From Pseudomonas guariconensis (GTDB taxonomy: Bacteria > Pseudomonadota > Gammaproteobacteria > Pseudomonadales > Pseudomonadaceae), in NCBI RefSeq assembly GCF_024127895.1, contig NZ_JAMYBK010000006.1, positions 124,001 through 188,000 on the forward strand: a stretch of DNA of 64,000 nt. Reading direction: 5' to 3'. The notes beneath the pieces are model-generated. The model was not told where the DNA came from and ran no database searches. It saw only the letters and a program-made list of their open reading frames with translations. Shown here piece by piece: positions 15,754 through 23,577 of the stretch. The position numbers were made by a program, and so were the translations under genes. How positions within the stretch are numbered: position 1 is the stretch's first letter; each line of letters begins with the position of its first letter.

Positions 15754-18363
15754 ATGCCCCCCAAATATATAGGAGGTGCGCGCACGGGGTCTGCCAATCA
15801 AAGCCGCAACGAGTTGGGAGTGTGGCGTGAAACGGATACTACCCTCGGCTGGGTCGAGCGCGACCATCCACGCCTCGCTGCCTGGCGAATCTTGGCGGTG
15901 GAGTGGATGAAAGGAGAGACACGTGGTGTCGCAGTTAGGCTCAAAGCATTTGTGGCCTTTTTTGAGCGCTACCTTATCGAGCAGGGTCTACCAATCGAAC
16001 CGGCAGTGTTCCTGGCACGGACCACTGTCCTGCCAGATTTCTATCGAACGGTATGCCCAGATTCAGCGATTGGCATCAGGTACAACAATACCATTCATGA
16101 TTTCCTTCACTTCGTGCTTTTGCGCGAGTTTAGCGACGCGGGGGACGACGGCCGACCGGTAGTCTCGCCGGCCTTCTGCAACCCCTTGCCTCGCCTATCC
16201 ATGAGCGGTATTCCGAAGCTCGATGAGAGTGTGCATTCTCCGCTACCCTACGGTTACATTGATGAACTGCGGCAGATCCTCGCGGCAGGTCCGCACTTCC
16301 GAGACTGGCATTGGGCGCAGAGTCCGATGGGGCGTAATCGCGGTCAACGTGAGCGCAGTAGCTCGGGCTGGTTCGAGGTTACAGAAGACCAGATTGACCA
16401 GAACGACCCAGACTGTGTGTGGCGACTCCGTAGGTTTGATCAGCGCTATCGCGGTGGGCAGGTACTGGAGATGTGGAGCCCGGTCCGATGGGTCGCCCTC
16501 CTGTTAAAGCTCATTCTGCCGTTGCGCACCTTTCAACTCCGCATGCTCGACTCGGGCGAAGCAGATACATGGCGGTACGTGGCGGGAAACTGGAGGTTGA
16601 ATGAGAGCCGGATCGCGCAGGGTAGCGAACGCCATCCGTTAAAACAGGGGGTGTTCCGCCGCTGTGATTCATTAGTCGAAGGCGAAGCGGGCTCGGTCTT
16701 GTTCTACGTCAACACCAACAAGACGGCCGACATCGTCAAGTCCGGTCTCGAAAAGGGTTATGTGATGCCATGGCCCATCGGTGGACCGGTGCATCAGGAT
16801 GCCTTCTACTGGCTGGAGAGGTTGCGCAACTGGCAGGAGAAATACAACCCCATCTCGCGGCGAACAGCTTGGATAGAATTGGACGGCCGCCATATCAATG
16901 CGAAGAGCGACGTGCAGCTAGCGGGGTACCCGGACACCTGCTTCCTCTTCAGGATGCCGGAGGCCAGCAGTAGCGAGCGACACCTGCCTATCCGGAATAA
17001 GATAATGGACGGTTGCTGGTACCGCCTATTGGAAACTATGGAATTCCGGATGGCTGAGCGAGGCGAAACCCATCGTAATGGTATGCCGATTCGTTTCCTT
17101 CCGCCGGCTGATGAACGGAACAATCTAGTAACGACTCTCTTCCCTCTGCATAGCTTACGCGTTTCCCTTATCACTGCTCTGGCGCTCGAAGGGCAGGTGC
17201 CATTCCCTGTGTTGCAAAAGCTGGTCGGCCATAGCCGCCTGCTGATGACCATTTATTATACGAAGCCCGGTGCATCTCACATCCGCGACTTGCTGCTCGG
17301 TGCGGCGGAGCGGCTGGAAGCGAACAAGGAAGCGAGCATTCAGAATTTTCTGCTTGACACTGACCATAGCCAACTACTGAAAGAGGCTATCTGTAATAGC
17401 GTATCTAGTCTCGCCGCCGCGATCCCACAGCATCCGGCCGCGCGCAATCCGGCGGGATGGATGCCGATGCACCACGGCCTATGTCTAGTCGGTGGCAACA
17501 CTAGCGAGATTGAGGATAACGGTTCGGTGGGTGGCTGTCACAATGGGGGCCCGAACCTAGCATCGGATTCAGCTCCTAAGTTCGGGCCTGTTCCGGGCGG
17601 TATCCGCAACTGCGTTCGCTGCCGCTGGTTCGTTACTGAGCCGCACCACCTACCGGCGCTTGTCGCCCACTTCAATACACTCGCCTATCACTTCGATGAA
17701 TCACGCAATCTCTGTCTCATGCGCGAGAACGAACTTCAGAACCTGAAGAAGCAGAAGGCCGATGCGGAGGATGCGAGCCGGCCATTTTCACAAATGGTCG
17801 CCTACCGGCAAGCCGAGCGTGTGTGGGAAAGCGCTATGAAGCGCTTCAGTGACCTCGCCGAAGACCTGGTAGCTTGCTGGCGCCTCATCGCACGCTGCAA
17901 GGCGGCGCTCGAATCTTCACAGTGCGATGGCAGGCAGCTGGTGGCTGCTGGCACGATGGGTGACGTGCACATTGCCTTTGAGGAAACGGAGTCGGAAATG
18001 CTTCAGCTTGCCGGTGTGTGCGAAAACGTCGAGGTCTACCCCGATCTCGAACCGGGCAAGGCGGTATTCCGTCGCAGCCAGTTGCTAGACGCGGTTCTTT
18101 ATCGAGACGACTTGCAACCCGTGTTTATGCTGTTGAGTGAACAGGAGCAACTGCTCGCCGGCAATTCCTTCATACGACATCTAGCTCAACAGATTAACCC
18201 TGCGAATCCTGCGCTCGGCCATCGCAAGGTGATTCGCATGATGGATGCAGGCATGACCCTCAGCCAACACTTCGATATGGACCTCGCCTCCCTGCTGCCC
18301 AGGCCAAATCACCTCCGGCCGTCTTTCTCTGAGCACTCAGCTCTCCCAGGAGATGAAGCATGA
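15754..18363 (+). CDS. gmtZ: Gamma-mobile-trio integrase GmtZ (large tyrosine-recombinase-like protein with Cys cluster)
   Basis: An 869-residue protein starting 9 nt after gmtY. A tyrosine-recombinase fold is suggested by LPLRTFQLRMLDSGE (candidate Arg258), LHSLRVSLITALALEG (His466, Arg469), LVGHS (His493) and IYYTK (Tyr502, or Tyr501). A C-terminal extension carries a probable zinc site: Cys577, Cys595 with His596, and Cys620/Cys623 (CVRC). A helical region of about 240 residues follows. The large insert between the Arg and His boxes (~200 residues) is unusual for simple integrases. It probably acts with GmtY in recognising or joining ends. The 3' end overlaps gmtX by 4 nt. Confidence 0.82.
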   Translation: MPPKYIGGARTGSANQSRNELGVWRETDTTLGWVERDHPRLAAWRILAVEWMKGETRGVAVRLKAFVAFFERYLIEQGLPIEPAVFLARTTVLPDFYRTVCPDSAIGIRYNNTIHDFLHFVLLREFSDAGDDGRPVVSPAFCNPLPRLSMSGIPKLDESVHSPLPYGYIDELRQILAAGPHFRDWHWAQSPMGRNRGQRERSSSGWFEVTEDQIDQNDPDCVWRLRRFDQRYRGGQVLEMWSPVRWVALLLKLILPLRTFQLRMLDSGEADTWRYVAGNWRLNESRIAQGSERHPLKQGVFRRCDSLVEGEAGSVLFYVNTNKTADIVKSGLEKGYVMPWPIGGPVHQDAFYWLERLRNWQEKYNPISRRTAWIELDGRHINAKSDVQLAGYPDTCFLFRMPEASSSERHLPIRNKIMDGCWYRLLETMEFRMAERGETHRNGMPIRFLPPADERNNLVTTLFPLHSLRVSLITALALEGQVPFPVLQKLVGHSRLLMTIYYTKPGASHIRDLLLGAAERLEANKEASIQNFLLDTDHSQLLKEAICNSVSSLAAAIPQHPAARNPAGWMPMHHGLCLVGGNTSEIEDNGSVGGCHNGGPNLASDSAPKFGPVPGGIRNCVRCRWFVTEPHHLPALVAHFNTLAYHFDESRNLCLMRENELQNLKKQKADAEDASRPFSQMVAYRQAERVWESAMKRFSDLAEDLVACWRLIARCKAALESSQCDGRQLVAAGTMGDVHIAFEETESEMLQLAGVCENVEVYPDLEPGKAVFRRSQLLDAVLYRDDLQPVFMLLSEQEQLLAGNSFIRHLAQQINPANPALGHRKVIRMMDAGMTLSQHFDMDLASLLPRPNHLRPSFSEHSALPGDEA

Positions 18364-19034
18364 ATGGGAAAACAGACATCCATCCCAACGCGGTTCTCGA
18401 TTCGCTTCTCGCAAAGGGTGGGCGCTCGAACCGGCGTGCCGGCCTCGCAAATCTGCACGAGGTTTGCCGTCGGCAGCATGAAACCGGCTCGCGAGACTTC
18501 TCGCTGCCCGCCATTGGGCGCCTGGCCGAAGCCGAAGGTATCATGAAGGGCCGTGTGCTCTACAACGCCCAGTCCGCCGACTATCGAACACTAATTGAGG
18601 CTTGGTCAGCCTATTCAGGGCCGCCTGCGCCCAAGCCGCCTAAAACACTAGCGAGCCATGAATACCTCATGCGCATTGAGGATCCAGCTATTCGCTCCAT
18701 CATGCAGGCCACAATCGCTGAGCGTGACAAGCTGAGGGCGCAACTTAACGTTCTGAAAGCAAACAGCCAGGTGACTGTGGACCGGCGTCCACTGGCTACG
18801 ACCATCATTGCAACACCTGAAGTGCAACCTGTACCAGTGCTCGCGATCCCCGCACGACTAACCCAATCTGAGCGCGAAGCGTTCAGAAAAGCGATATCGC
18901 CGAATTACCTGGAAGAGCGTGGACTGAGGGAGGGTAGCCATGGCGAAATCGTCAACGAGCGCGGCCGGATAATTTTTGAAGTAGGCTTTACCCGGGCGAT
19001 TCGTAAGGTACTAAGCGACTCAACGTACAAATAG
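18360..19034 (+). CDS. gmtX: Gamma-mobile-trio protein GmtX
   Basis: A 224-residue protein whose start overlaps the gmtZ stop (ATGA), with GGAG about 7 nt upstream. The N-terminal ~75 residues (SLPAIGRLAEAEGIMKGRVLYN) look like a helix-turn-helix. A predicted coiled-coil follows around 120-140 (AERDKLRAQLNVLKAN), then a Pro-rich linker and a conserved-looking C-terminal block (NERGRIIFEVGFTRAIRKVL). This architecture suggests a DNA-binding accessory factor for the recombinases. The call rests mainly on its position and size as the third member of the trio. Confidence 0.78.
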   Translation: MNGKTDIHPNAVLDSLLAKGGRSNRRAGLANLHEVCRRQHETGSRDFSLPAIGRLAEAEGIMKGRVLYNAQSADYRTLIEAWSAYSGPPAPKPPKTLASHEYLMRIEDPAIRSIMQATIAERDKLRAQLNVLKANSQVTVDRRPLATTIIATPEVQPVPVLAIPARLTQSEREAFRKAISPNYLEERGLREGSHGEIVNERGRIIFEVGFTRAIRKVLSDSTYK

Positions 19035-19133
19035 CTGCACGGACTGGACTCTCCATCAGCATTCGATAACCAGCAGTGCTTGGCACTACCCATCGATGCC
19101 TGACTCACTAGAACGTATAACCAAGGAAGCGTT

Positions 19134-21281
19134 ATGAGCACCAGCGCGATCAGTCACTTAGTTATTGTTCCAAGCAACGCCGAAGTTAGAAGAACCACAT
19201 TTTTTCAAGGGTATTCAGATTTTTGGCATCCTGATTTCATAAAGATTTTAAGCTGCTTAGTTTTTTTTCCGCATGACGCTTCTGATATATACCTCTCGGG
19301 CGAAAGCTTTGTCAAAGCAAGATCTATTGGCGCGTGCTTGCAGGTAGATTTCCTACGGGCAGACCTGCTAAAACAGCATTTAGACATTGGCTATAACCCC
19401 TTAACCGTTTTATGGAGCACTGACGAAACGGTCGATGATGTTGAAGATGCTATTTCCAAGCTGTCTTTAAAGCCGTTACATATTACAACATCCAATAGCA
19501 AGGGGAGCACCTCGCTAGTTGACTTGAGTGAGGAGGCTGTTAAAAAATTAGTTGATGATCTTTTTGCTCGCGCAGCATCTGTCGACTCAAAACTCAACGA
19601 ATTCAGAACTTTTCTGGTTTCAACGGGATTTAGTAAGCGGGCGAAAGCTGGTCCGCACTTAAATGCCAAAGGTCACAACTGTACCGAACCCCTAATTGAG
19701 GCGCTTATTAATTATGGAGCGCAAATAAAAGTTACGGGAATAAAGCCTTCAGGCAACACTGCAGAGCACATCTCGGGAATGTTACATTTAATGGGCGAAA
19801 TAGACTCCCTTCGCCCAGATGACGTTGTGAAATCTCCATTTCGAAAAAATGATGCCATCGTCTATTGTCCATCTGTCTATACATATCTTTATCGCGCAGA
19901 GGGAAAGCAGTGGCGTGATTTGAATAGACAATTAAACAACCCCAAGCGAAACTTTCTTAAGGCAACCTTGATCCGCGGCAAAGGATACGGCAATTCGTCA
20001 TTGGCCATTTCTAAAGAAGATGTATTCAACCCATACGACGACAAAATACTTGGCCCGTTACTAAGGGATCGTCAGGTCGAACTTAAGATATTTACTATCA
20101 CCATCTCAATATTGGCATCTAACCAGTTTGTGCCAGCATTAAGACTCCCAAACTCAGTCATGCTGCACCACGACAAATTGAAAGACATAGGGCAAACTGT
20201 TAACTCAAACGTGAGGCAGTGGCATGAAAAGCTAAGTGGGAAATTCTTCGAGTACAGCGAGCTACTTAAGGCAGATATTGGTGAGGCGCTACTTTTCGGT
20301 ATATTTAATAATCGAGAGAAAATCTTAGCGATTTGCGACTTCCCTATCGAATGGGTTTCCATTGATCTATTACCTGCGATGTTCAGGCATGAGCTGTCTC
20401 GGATTCCGTCCACGCCCGGAAATGTTACAACCAATGTGTCGTTATCTCTTCCCAAACATGCCTATCCCTATAGCGCACTGTGCGACATTCTCATAATTCG
20501 GTCTTTTGATGAAGGTGACGAAATCAGAGATCATCTATCAAAAGTCGTGCAGTGGGGGCATGACGAAGGGCGTCTGAAAGGTCTCAGAGTACAACTGGTA
20601 GATGTAGCATCAAAGGATGAAATAATAGAGGCATTGAAGTCCTTCAAAGGGATTATGGTTATCTTTGACTGCCATGGGGGGCATGGGGGTGAAAAGGACT
20701 CAGCTTGGCTGCATATTGGGGGTGAGAATATAGATGTCTGGCACTTATATCAATCCACTAGGGTCCCACCAATAGTCATTTTAGCTGCTTGTAGCACGCA
20801 TCCGGTTGAAGGTTCGCATGCGTCCGTAGCAAACGGATTTTTGGAGTCTGGAGCCTGCAGTGTGCTAGGTACATTTGCGCCTATTAACTCAGATCACGCT
20901 GCGACATTTGTGATGCGGCTATTAACCCGAGTAGCAGTATATTTACCTATAGCGCTCAAATCACGACCCTACACCTGGCGCGAGGTAATATCAGGTCTTT
21001 TTAAAATGTCATATACAAGAGACGTCTTGACATATTTGCGCGACGGCAAAAAGCTTTTAAACCAAAATCAATATGCCGCCATACATATAAAAACCAATAT
21101 GCTCGTGAATGCAATTGAAGATGAAGATTGGTTCGATAAATTTAAGCTTTTGATTGGTGAGGAGCTGAAGATGGAGGGGGCGGCAATTAATGAGTTATTT
21201 CGGCAGAGTTTTCAATTCGTAGAAACGATGCTAATGGTTCAACTTGGGCGCCCCGAAAACATCGTCATTGTCGCAGACTAA
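19134..21281 (+). CDS. CHAT-domain (caspase-like) protease, candidate defence effector or activator
   Basis: A 715-residue protein with AAGGA before the ATG. The C-terminal third (about 450-610) is a CHAT cysteine-protease domain. FDCHGGHGG carries the catalytic His514, LAACSTHPVEGSHASVANGF the nucleophile Cys553, and SGACSVLGTFAPINSDHAATFV the following conserved strand-helix. The N-terminal ~440 residues are not recognised and show no obvious TPR or membrane segment; they could sense a trigger or hold the protease inactive. The gene is AT-rich with rare codons compared with gmtX upstream, indicating a separate origin for the cargo. It is followed after 56 nt by the HNH-type gene, its probable partner. 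Defence is inferred, not seen. Confidence 0.8.
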   Translation: MSTSAISHLVIVPSNAEVRRTTFFQGYSDFWHPDFIKILSCLVFFPHDASDIYLSGESFVKARSIGACLQVDFLRADLLKQHLDIGYNPLTVLWSTDETVDDVEDAISKLSLKPLHITTSNSKGSTSLVDLSEEAVKKLVDDLFARAASVDSKLNEFRTFLVSTGFSKRAKAGPHLNAKGHNCTEPLIEALINYGAQIKVTGIKPSGNTAEHISGMLHLMGEIDSLRPDDVVKSPFRKNDAIVYCPSVYTYLYRAEGKQWRDLNRQLNNPKRNFLKATLIRGKGYGNSSLAISKEDVFNPYDDKILGPLLRDRQVELKIFTITISILASNQFVPALRLPNSVMLHHDKLKDIGQTVNSNVRQWHEKLSGKFFEYSELLKADIGEALLFGIFNNREKILAICDFPIEWVSIDLLPAMFRHELSRIPSTPGNVTTNVSLSLPKHAYPYSALCDILIIRSFDEGDEIRDHLSKVVQWGHDEGRLKGLRVQLVDVASKDEIIEALKSFKGIMVIFDCHGGHGGEKDSAWLHIGGENIDVWHLYQSTRVPPIVILAACSTHPVEGSHASVANGFLESGACSVLGTFAPINSDHAATFVMRLLTRVAVYLPIALKSRPYTWREVISGLFKMSYTRDVLTYLRDGKKLLNQNQYAAIHIKTNMLVNAIEDEDWFDKFKLLIGEELKMEGAAINELFRQSFQFVETMLMVQLGRPENIVIVAD

Positions 21282-21337
21282 TCGCCATCTATTTGTCGCA
21301 TATATTTTAAGTATCTTGGATTTTTGAAGGAGCAATA

Positions 21338-22456
21338 ATGGCGGATGTGAAGTTTTGTGTATTTTGTGGGCGGCCGCCAGAGTCAAAAAACAAAGAGCAC
21401 GTATTACCTCAATGGTTGCTAAAATTGACTGGCGATCCTAATAGGGTTGTTAGCATGGGGTACAACTATAAAAGAGGAGCAGAAGTTTCTTTCCGCTGGA
21501 AGTCGTTAGTCACTCCAGCCTGTGAGGAATGCAACACAGAGTATGCGTCTCTAGAAAGTGAGGTGCGCCCAATAGTAGAGGCTCTACTTGGGCGACAAGC
21601 TTTGTCAGCCGCCAATTATTGCACATTATTGGATTGGCTAGATAAAGTTAGGGTAGGCTTGTGGTTAAATTATCATCTCTTGATGGGTAACCCGACTGGC
21701 ATTAATCCCTCGTTTTATATTAATTCACGATTACGAAAAAAAGATCGTTTTGTCGCGATCTACCCAATTCAAGAGAAAAGTTTAGGACTAAATGCACATG
21801 GTGTGGAAACGCTTTCATTTCACGGAGCTCCGTCGGCATTCGGTTTGAGAATCAACAGCATTTTTTTGATAAACTGCTCAAGTGATTATATTTTTTCAGG
21901 GCGCTGTGGCTTTCCATATCCCACCAACATGAAATTAAATCTAGATGGTGAGAACTCAGGCTATCTGCAGATGGATGAATTTAAAGCCACAAGAAAAATA
22001 AAATCACCTATATTCAGCTTTAAACTTCACAAGCCTTCGGTATTCCTTCTTCAGCCAATAATGCAAAGTCCCGCAGGCGAGATAGACCAAAGTTCTACTA
22101 TTCTAGGCGGGGATCCAACTCGCGACCCATACCTACTCGCTAGTACAATTACAGGCATGCAGGCCGGTGTTGGCAAAATTTATCGCCAATTTAAAGATCA
22201 TGCCTCTAGACTGGACGATCAAAATGCGAAAATTACCTTTGACACTATTACGGGCTCTGAATGCAGACCGGCCGGGCAGTTAGTCTCTCAAGTATATGAG
22301 CTGCAAACTTTTTTACAGGGTTTTTACAGTCCGGTAACCGAAAATTTGGAGATCCGCAAGAACTGGAATAAAAGGCAAAAAATAATGAAACAACTTAATA
22401 GGTCAATATCAAAAAGTTATATTAATGCTTCCAATTCTAAACCGTCATGTAGCTAG
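21338..22456 (+). CDS. HNH-type zinc-finger protein, putative nuclease partner of the CHAT protease
   Basis: A 372-residue protein with AAGGAG 6 nt before the ATG. The N-terminus has Cys7-x2-Cys10, then EHVLPQW (Glu20-His21) and Cys62-x2-Cys65-Asn66. This is the CxxC...EHxxPxW...CxxCN pattern of HNH endonuclease-like domains. The ~290 residues after it are unrecognised and would be a recognition or regulatory module; the extreme C-terminus is basic. Low GC matches the CHAT gene, supporting joint acquisition. It may be the DNA- or RNA-cutting effector acting with or downstream of the protease. The third catalytic His of HNH is not obvious, so nuclease activity is inferred. Confidence 0.72.
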   Translation: MADVKFCVFCGRPPESKNKEHVLPQWLLKLTGDPNRVVSMGYNYKRGAEVSFRWKSLVTPACEECNTEYASLESEVRPIVEALLGRQALSAANYCTLLDWLDKVRVGLWLNYHLLMGNPTGINPSFYINSRLRKKDRFVAIYPIQEKSLGLNAHGVETLSFHGAPSAFGLRINSIFLINCSSDYIFSGRCGFPYPTNMKLNLDGENSGYLQMDEFKATRKIKSPIFSFKLHKPSVFLLQPIMQSPAGEIDQSSTILGGDPTRDPYLLASTITGMQAGVGKIYRQFKDHASRLDDQNAKITFDTITGSECRPAGQLVSQVYELQTFLQGFYSPVTENLEIRKNWNKRQKIMKQLNRSISKSYINASNSKPSCS

Positions 22457-22593
22457 ATTTCTTGGCTAAGAGAAATTCTGGACTGATGCAAGAAATATTG
22501 AGAGGTCAGAAATTGAGGTAACGGTGCCGTACCGCAAGGTTCTCCCAACGAAAGAAAGCGCCGGCATTGCAGCCGACGCTCAGGAATTGCGAT

Positions 22594-22697
22594 GCATTAT
22601 TATGTATTTCTACATAGTAATGCCTTAACGCCTAAAGCCCATAGTCAGTGGGCTTTCGCAGGACTTCTAGATACTATGTACCATTATGGTAGAAGTC
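22594..22697. repeat. Cluster of three inverted repeats at the island right end
   Basis: First, GCATTATTATGTA (22594-22606) pairs with TACATAGTAATGC (22611-22623) with one mismatch. Second, AAAGCCCA (22634-22641) pairs with TGGGCTTT (22649-22656), terminator-like. Third, GACTTCTA (22662-22669) pairs with TAGAAGTC (22690-22697) and encloses the palindrome TACCATTATGGTA (22679-22691). The motif TACATAGT or its complement occurs at 22611-22618 and 22673-22680, and at the left end at 13891-13898. The cluster resembles a compound recombinase attachment region plus a terminator for the cargo genes. Confidence 0.6.
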
Positions 22698-22704
22698 TAC
22701 GAAG

Positions 22705-22716
22705 GGCGGTTTTTTT
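22705..22716. other. Right arm of the putative split terminator
   Basis: GGCGG followed by seven T, the exact reverse complement of the seven A plus CCGCC at 13852-13863. It has no convincing local partner to its left, which fits an origin as half of a stem now displaced by about 8.8 kb. Confidence 0.5.
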
Positions 22717-23078
22717 GCAATGACGGATTGAGAGGCCGTCAATGCGGATGCTTCACTGGAAATCAATCACAGCGTCGATGATAGAAAGCATCGAGTGGGG
22801 CGTCAATCGAGTTGACATATCCAGCAGTAGTTAATTGCCTTCAGGCAAAGCAGTTCCGCGTATTATCGCCCCTGCTCTCATGTGAGTGGATCCAATGAAA
22901 GGGCTGGGTAGGCGAAGGATTTTGCTGTCTAGCCCCTTCGACACGGCCTGAGAACCGTGCCGGTGATTTTCTTCGAAGCTGGCCACTTCACTGGAAATCA
23001 ATCACATGGATTCCGAAAGCATCGACGTACCGGCTAGATGCTGGAAGATTGGCCCAGCCAACACGGAGGCCAAGGCAT
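22717..23078. other. Right-flank intergenic stretch with a duplicated 21-bp motif
   Basis: No gene is visible here apart from the small ORF that follows. An exact 21-bp direct repeat beginning CTTCACTGGAAATCAATC occupies 22751-22771 and 22986-23006. Each copy is followed about 8-13 nt later by GAAAGCATCGA (22784-22794 and 23015-23025). TTGCCTTCAGGCAA (22835-22848) is a small palindrome. A TATTAT at 22861-22866 could be a -10 for the downstream small ORF but lacks a good -35. Confidence 0.65.
22751..23025. repeat. Pair of 21-bp direct repeats with a shared downstream block
   Basis: Copies lie at 22751-22771 and 22986-23006, 235 bp apart, each accompanied by GAAAGCATCGA. The sequence between them differs, so this is a motif repeated twice rather than a simple tandem duplication. 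It may be a remnant of earlier integration events at this site or a regulator-binding pair. Confidence 0.7.
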
Positions 23079-23189
23079 ATGAAGCGTTTGCTTGATGCGC
23101 TGAGCCGCGTGTGGAAGCTCATTCGGGTCCTGACTGTGCTCAAGACCGCGCGGGATTTCATGCGTGATCACTTCGACGATTCCCTCTAG
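23079..23189 (+). CDS. Putative 36-residue small protein
   Basis: The ORF MKRLLDALSRVWKLIRVLTV and 16 more residues form a basic amphipathic helix with an acidic end (DHFDDSL). GGAGG lies about 9 nt before the ATG, and a perfect intrinsic terminator follows 20 nt after the stop; both support a real transcript. Whether it belongs to the island or to the native trmB-DUF3392 interval is unclear. Membrane association is plausible; no function is assigned. Confidence 0.5.
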   Translation: MKRLLDALSRVWKLIRVLTVLKTARDFMRDHFDDSL

Positions 23190-23209
23190 GGGATAGTCGG
23201 CGTGGAGAG

Positions 23210-23237
23210 GCCGCCCTGGTATTCCAGGGCGGCTTTT
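23210..23237 (+). terminator. Intrinsic terminator
   Basis: GCCGCCCTGG (23210-23219) pairs perfectly with CCAGGGCGGC (23224-23233) around a TATT loop and is followed by TTTT. It faces the + strand, ending a transcript that could carry the 36-residue ORF, and lies directly against the 3' end of DUF3392. Confidence 0.8.
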
Positions 23238-23241
23238 AGGA

Positions 23242-23568
23242 TCACCCCCGCCGATCGGCCACCACGCCGATCAACACCAGCACCACCAGCAGCACCGGCG
23301 CCAGGGCATAGTTGTTGAACTGGCTCAGCCCCTTCACCACCCAAGGCGTTGCATAGATCAGCGCCGCACCGCTGCCGATCATCACCAGCAGGGCCATGAA
23401 TGGCACGCGCAAGGCGCCAGCCAGGCCGCCCAGGCGCTGTTCCACCCAGCCCTTGATATCGGTGCCGAACAGCACCAGCAGGCAGCCTACCAGGGCCAGG
23501 GAGATCTCCGAGAGGTTGCTGCGGCTCCAGCGAGAAACGGTCGCGAGCAGGTCAAGTACCAGGTCCAT
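23242..23568 (-). CDS. DUF3392 inner-membrane protein
   Basis: A 108-residue protein with three clear hydrophobic helices (LALVGCLLVLFG, VPFMALLVMIGSGAALIYA, LAPVLLVVLVLIGVVAD) and a charged loop SRWSRSNLSE near the N-terminus, as in the DUF3392 family. Function is unknown. It is separated from hemW by 9 nt on the same strand and is probably the last gene of the metX-to-DUF3392 run. Confidence 0.82.
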   Translation of the reverse strand: MDLVLDLLATVSRWSRSNLSEISLALVGCLLVLFGTDIKGWVEQRLGGLAGALRVPFMALLVMIGSGAALIYATPWVVKGLSQFNNYALAPVLLVVLVLIGVVADRRG

Positions 23569-23577
23569 GGGTCATCC

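Larger units (their letters stand above)
13852..22716 (+). mobile_element. Gamma-Mobile-Trio (GMT) genomic island between trmB and DUF3392
   Basis: The element holds, all on the + strand, a small ORF, gmtY, gmtZ, gmtX, a CHAT protease gene and an HNH-type gene. The outer limits given are the two arms of a possible split terminator: seven A plus CCGCC at 13852-13863 and GGCGG plus seven T at 22705-22716. Recombinase-site-like palindromes lie at TACCATGGTA (13985-13994) and TACCATTATGGTA (22679-22691). No tRNA adjoins it. Base composition drops from the core through the trio and again into the cargo, where AGA and AGG arginine codons and TTA codons become frequent. Exact att boundaries need an empty-site comparison. 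Confidence 0.78.

Noticed and set aside
19134..21281. TPR-CHAT (Craspase-type) effector of a type III-E CRISPR system
   Set aside because: No TPR repeats are evident in the N-terminal part and no Cas7-11-like gene or array is present.
21338..22456. HNH gene as a homing endonuclease or intron/intein remnant
   Set aside because: It is a free-standing gene with its own ribosome site, next to the CHAT gene, and no split host gene is seen.
13852..22716. Prophage or integrative conjugative element
   Set aside because: There are no phage structural, lysis or replication genes and no relaxase or type IV secretion genes between the ends.
22717..23078. CRISPR array suggested by repeated 21-bp units
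   Set aside because: Only two copies exist, 235 bp apart, with no regular spacers and no cas genes nearby.
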